Source: Actinomycetes bacterium (GTDB lineage: Bacteria; Actinomycetota; Thermoleophilia; RBG-16-64-13). Taken from it: a DNA stretch of 6,795 nucleotides. The stretch spans positions 1-6,795 of the forward strand of contig JAKAHF010000125.1 of assembly GCA_021815245.1 (NCBI GenBank), read 5' to 3'. Below are positions 3,895-6,795 of this stretch, in pieces; position 1 is the first letter of the stretch, and each line of letters starts with the position of its first letter. The notes beneath the pieces are model-generated. The model saw only the letters and a program-made list of their open reading frames with translations. It was not told the DNA's origin and made no database searches. A program made the translations under genes and the position numbers.

Positions 3895-6558
3895 CTAGAG
3901 CGCGCATCCCAGATAGCTCGCCCGTACGCGATCATCTGATCTCAGTTCCTCAGCCAGCCCGGCGATGCAGACAGACCCGGTCTGAAGAACCACTCCACGA
4001 TGGGCCAACGAAAGCGCCATCTCGGCGCTCTGCTCGACCATGAGCATGGTCAGCCCGTTCTTGTTGAGGGTGGCCAACGCCTCGAAGATGCGTTCGACCA
4101 TGAGCGGGGCAAGACCCATGGAAGGCTCGTCGAGCAGAAGCAACTGGGGTCTGCCCACAAGCGCCCGCCCGATGGCGAGCATCTGCTGCTCGCCACCGGA
4201 GAGCGTCCCGGCAAGTTGCTTGCGGCGTTCGCCCAGGATCGGGAACAGCTCGTAGACGTACGCGATATCGTCGTCGAGTGAGCCGCGCCAGTCCTTGCGC
4301 CCCGAACTGCCCACGATCAGGTTGTCGTGCACCGATAGTTCTCTGAACAGCCGTCTCCCCTCGGGCACCTGGCACAGTCCCCGGGAGGTGATCCTTTCGG
4401 GCGCGAGCCGAGTGATATCGGCGTCCTGATAGAGGATGCGCCCCGACCGGGCACGAAGCAGGCCCGAGACGGTATGAAGGAGAGTCGTCTTGCCCGCCCC
4501 ATTGGCTCCGAGCACGGCCACTACTTCGCCTTTGCGAACGTCGAGCGAGACCGCGTGGAGCGCCTCGATCGAACCGTAAGAAGTGGTGAGGCCCTCGATC
4601 GTAAGAAGACCTTCCGGCTCCGGGCAAGCCCCGGAGACAAGGACGCGCGTCTGGCACAGGTCGACGCGCTCCTGCTTGACGCCGAGGTAGGCCTCGATGA
4701 CCTGCGGATCGTTCTGCACGTCCTCGGGCCGCCCCTGGGCGATCAGACGCCCATAGTCGAGCACGTACACCTTCTCCGAGATGCCCATGACCAGCTCGAT
4801 GTCATGCTCCACCAGCAACACGGTGATCCCGGACGCGTTGATAGAGCGTATCCGCTGGATCAGGTCGGTTCTCTCCGACGCGTTCATACCCGCGGCCGGC
4901 TCGTCGAGCAGCAGAAGCCGTGGCTCGGAGGCCAGGGCGCGCGCGATCTCGACCAAGCGCTGCAAGCCGTATGGCAGACTGACGGCGGGCAGCATCGCGA
5001 CCTGTTCGAGTCCCAAGGAGGCCAGAGCCTTCATCGCCCGTTCGCGCGACTGCTTCTCCTCCCTGCGTTGGCTGGGCAGGCCCAACCCGGCCGTCCACAA
5101 CCCCGATCTCTCGTGACGGTGGCAACCGACGAGGACGTTCTCAAGGACGGTCATGTTCGGGTAGATGCGGAGGTTCTGGAAGGTGCGGGCCATGCCGAGA
5201 CGAGCGGTGTCGGCTGCGGAGAGATGCGTGACGTCGCGACCCGCAAAACGCACGACTCCCGCAGTCGGCTTCTGCAGCCGGCTGACCGAATTGAAGAACG
5301 TCGTCTTGCCGGCGCCGTTCGGTCCGATCAGCGCGACGATGCCGCCGGCCGCCACCTTCAACGACACGTCGTCGACGGCCTTCAACCCGCCGAAGTGCAC
5401 AGAAAGACCTTCGGTCTCGAGGAGGATCTCGTCCGTCGACCGGGCTACCCGCGTCGCCTGCGGAGCCGCGACGGTTGCCGGTTGCTGCCCCTCAGAGACG
5501 ATTCCCGCCGAAGCCGCCGGCGCAGCGGCCGCCGCCGTGTGCGGGCCGGCGGTATCCCGCAGCCGGTCTCTCGTCACCAACGCCTTGAGCCAGGCCCGCT
5601 GGTTCGGCCGCAGAGCGAGACCGGCGGGCAGGAAGATCAGGAGCAGCACCATGATGACGGAGTAGAAGACGCCGGTGTACTGCTGGATGCTGGTGAAGCC
5701 GTTGACCACCCACGTCATGAGGATGGCGCCCACGACCCCGCCCCATACCGTGCCGCCCCCGAGCAACATCATCACGATGGGCAGAATGGCGGTGCTGAAG
5801 GCGAATGATCCCGGAGTGAGAGCCAGCGTGGTGAATGCGAACAGGCCCCCTGCCAGACCGCAGATTACCGCGCTGGCGACGAAGGCAAGGAGCTTCCAGT
5901 TGGCCGTGCGCACGCCGAGGGTCGACGAGGCGATCTCGCTGGTCGCGATGCCTCTCAGGGCCCGGCCCATGCGGTACTTCAAAGCCCGGTCGACGAAGAC
6001 GATGATGAGCGCGGCGATCACCCAGATCAGGTAGTACTGGCGCAGATTCGACGTGAAGCTGAAGCCGAATACGTTGAGATTCGGAACGGGCGCCAGTCCC
6101 ATGGTCGATCCGGTGACCGTGCGCAGCTGGATGACGAGCACGAGGAAGATCTGCCCGAGCCCGATGGTCGCGAGGGCCAGGTAGAAGTAGCGCAGCTTGA
6201 GCACCGGCCGCCCGACGATGAGGGCGATGATGCCGGCGACCAGCGCACCGATGACCAGCGCCGCCAAAGTCGGCACCGACGCCTTCATAGCGAGAAGTGC
6301 CGCCGCGTACGCACCGATGCCGTAGAACGCCGAATGGGCGAACGAGAGCTGCCCCGCTTGGCCGAGGATCACGACCACTGCCACGGTCAGCATGGTATAG
6401 AGGCCGCCGGTCGTCATGATGCGCATGGTGTAGCCATTGGAATAAAGCAACGGCCAGACGATCAGAACGAGAATGAGCAGGGTTTTGAGAATGGCTGCTC
6501 TCTTGCTCACCAAGAGTGCGCCGATTGTCGAGCCGGCTTCGTTCTTCTTGCTTTCCAT
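3895..6558 (-). CDS. livMGF: Fused LivM permease - LivG ATPase - LivF ATPase of a HAAT-type ABC importer
   Basis: This 887-aa ORF carries three proteins that are usually separate. Residues 1 to about 330 are a LivM permease with roughly eight to nine membrane segments, the family block GQAGQLSFAHSAFYGIGAY (66-84) and the coupling block ALRGIATSEIASSTLGVR (200-217). An Ala-rich linker (about 331-375) leads to LivG: Walker A GPNGAGKTT (412-420), Q-loop Q461, signature LPYGLQR (528-534), Walker B LLLLDEP (548-554) and switch His585. A linker of about 22 residues leads to LivF: Walker A GANGAGKTT (684-692), Q730, signature LSGGEQQ (786-792), Walker B LLLLDEP (806-812), and VEQ with Gln843 at the switch position, as is usual in LivF. 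Both ATP sites look intact. Neither linker offers an in-frame ATG, GTG or TTG before its ATPase domain, so the fusion seems real. The start overlaps the livH stop (TGATG) with GAGG just upstream. It would need only LivH and the lipoprotein to complete the importer. Confidence 0.94.
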   Translation of the reverse strand: MESKKNEAGSTIGALLVSKRAAILKTLLILVLIVWPLLYSNGYTMRIMTTGGLYTMLTVAVVVILGQAGQLSFAHSAFYGIGAYAAALLAMKASVPTLAALVIGALVAGIIALIVGRPVLKLRYFYLALATIGLGQIFLVLVIQLRTVTGSTMGLAPVPNLNVFGFSFTSNLRQYYLIWVIAALIIVFVDRALKYRMGRALRGIATSEIASSTLGVRTANWKLLAFVASAVICGLAGGLFAFTTLALTPGSFAFSTAILPIVMMLLGGGTVWGGVVGAILMTWVVNGFTSIQQYTGVFYSVIMVLLLIFLPAGLALRPNQRAWLKALVTRDRLRDTAGPHTAAAAAPAASAGIVSEGQQPATVAAPQATRVARSTDEILLETEGLSVHFGGLKAVDDVSLKVAAGGIVALIGPNGAGKTTFFNSVSRLQKPTAGVVRFAGRDVTHLSAADTARLGMARTFQNLRIYPNMTVLENVLVGCHRHERSGLWTAGLGLPSQRREEKQSRERAMKALASLGLEQVAMLPAVSLPYGLQRLVEIARALASEPRLLLLDEPAAGMNASERTDLIQRIRSINASGITVLLVEHDIELVMGISEKVYVLDYGRLIAQGRPEDVQNDPQVIEAYLGVKQERVDLCQTRVLVSGACPEPEGLLTIEGLTTSYGSIEALHAVSLDVRKGEVVAVLGANGAGKTTLLHTVSGLLRARSGRILYQDADITRLAPERITSRGLCQVPEGRRLFRELSVHDNLIVGSSGRKDWRGSLDDDIAYVYELFPILGERRKQLAGTLSGGEQQMLAIGRALVGRPQLLLLDEPSMGLAPLMVERIFEALATLNKNGLTMLMVEQSAEMALSLAHRGVVLQTGSVCIAGLAEELRSDDRVRASYLGCAL
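4618..4636. repeat. Hairpin inside the LivG-LivF linker
   Basis: CTCCGGG (4618-4624) and CCCGGAG (4630-4636) are perfect 7-bp inverted arms around a five-base loop. The element lies exactly in the non-conserved linker between the two ATPase domains, where no function is needed at the protein level. It resembles an intergenic hairpin that has been absorbed into the coding sequence when LivG and LivF were joined. This origin is inference. Confidence 0.5.
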
Positions 6559-6795
6559 CAGGCCTCACCCTCGGCTGACGCAGCTCCCACCAGGCCGCCG
6601 GGTCTGAAGTAGAGCACCAGGATGAGGATCGCGAACGCTATCGCGTCTTGGTACCCCGCCGGCAGGAACCCGGTGACGAGCGACTGGACGATGCCGAGGG
6701 CGAGCCCCCCGACCACGGCACCCGTGCTCGAGCCCCAACCGCCCAGAATGGCGGCGACGAATCCCGAGAGCGCGTAGATGCCGCCCGACAGGTAG
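6558..6795 (-). CDS. livH: LivH-type ABC permease, C-terminal part (runs off right edge)
   Basis: This is the last 78 residues of a branched-chain amino acid type permease, the partner of LivM in the membrane pore. It reads YLSGGIYALSGFVAAILGGWG, then STGAVVGGLALGIVQSL, GYQDAIAFAILILVLYFRPGGL (quoted here in parts) and ends EGEA and TGA. The GGWGS...GAVVGGL and DAIAF...LYFRPGGL blocks are characteristic of the LivH C-terminus, with two to three membrane segments visible. The short tail after FRPGGL is normal. Its stop overlaps the start of the LivM-LivG-LivF fusion by one base, indicating translational coupling in one operon. The start and operon promoter are outside the window. Confidence 0.92.
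   Translation of the reverse strand, partial: YLSGGIYALSGFVAAILGGWGSSTGAVVGGLALGIVQSLVTGFLPAGYQDAIAFAILILVLYFRPGGLVGAASAEGEA

Noticed and set aside
3809..3907. Upstream in-frame ATGs at 3832 and 3907 for the binding protein
   Set aside because: They would put a long polar stretch before the lipoprotein signal, and the one at 3907 would overlap the fusion gene. The ATG at 3808 has the good ribosome binding site.
5514..5552. Inverted arms CCGCCGGC and GCCGGCGG in the Ala-rich LivM-LivG linker
   Set aside because: The region is almost pure G and C and encodes an Ala-rich stretch, so 8-base complementary words are expected by chance.
4474..5808. Plus-strand open frame of 444 codons opposite the LivM-LivG-LivF gene
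   Set aside because: It is antisense to intact Walker and signature motifs, has no recognisable domain, and its composition is typical of an antisense shadow.
5492..6568. Minus-strand open frame of 358 codons overlapping the LivM part
   Set aside because: It is an alternate frame of the LivM coding region. The translation is Arg/His/Ala-rich with no membrane segments, while the other frame is a clear permease.

Overview
This is a high-GC bacterial window with short intergenic gaps and clear Shine-Dalgarno sites. The solute-binding protein is a lipoprotein with a long Thr/Ala/Pro-rich spacer after its lipobox cysteine, a style common in Actinobacteriota and some other high-GC Gram-positive lineages. 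Together with two URO-D-superfamily proteins, which are abundant in anaerobes, this points to an anaerobic actinobacterium-like or Chloroflexota-like organism. That placement is inference only; there is no rRNA or other marker gene here.

Layout. Everything except one gene is on the minus strand, so the main cluster is transcribed from the right edge leftwards. It starts with the C-terminal end of a LivH-type permease (6558-6795). This overlaps by one base (TGATG) a very long ORF (3895-6558, 887 aa) that joins a LivM permease, a LivG ATPase and a LivF ATPase in one polypeptide. An 86-nt gap follows, then a lipoprotein substrate-binding protein (2495-3808). A 117-nt gap with two hairpins leads to a URO-D-family gene (1122-2377) that is broken by a one-base frameshift at a six-base homopolymer. 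Convergent to it, 25 bp away, is the only plus-strand gene, a TetR-type regulator (491-1096). Divergent from the regulator is a second URO-D-family gene that runs off the left edge (1-405). A near-perfect 24-bp palindrome (436-459) sits midway between the two divergent starts and is the likely TetR operator.

How the parts may work together. LivH, the LivM-LivG-LivF fusion and the lipoprotein make a complete HAAT-family (branched-chain amino acid type) ABC importer. The true substrate cannot be read from the sequence. The flanking URO-D-like proteins have neither the HemE RQAGR motif nor, in the gene that can be inspected in full, the His-x-Cys...Cys zinc site of corrinoid methyltransferases such as MtaA/MtbA. 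They are therefore probably neither haem-synthesis enzymes nor ordinary methylcobamide:CoM methyltransferases. A reasonable hypothesis is a small uptake-and-conversion locus under TetR control.

The most unusual points are the three-domain transporter fusion, whose LivG-LivF linker contains a perfect 7-bp hairpin and has no start codon for LivF, the sharply defined operator, and the frameshift on a G6 slippery-like run. I saw no tRNA, rRNA, CRISPR array, insertion sequence or attachment site.
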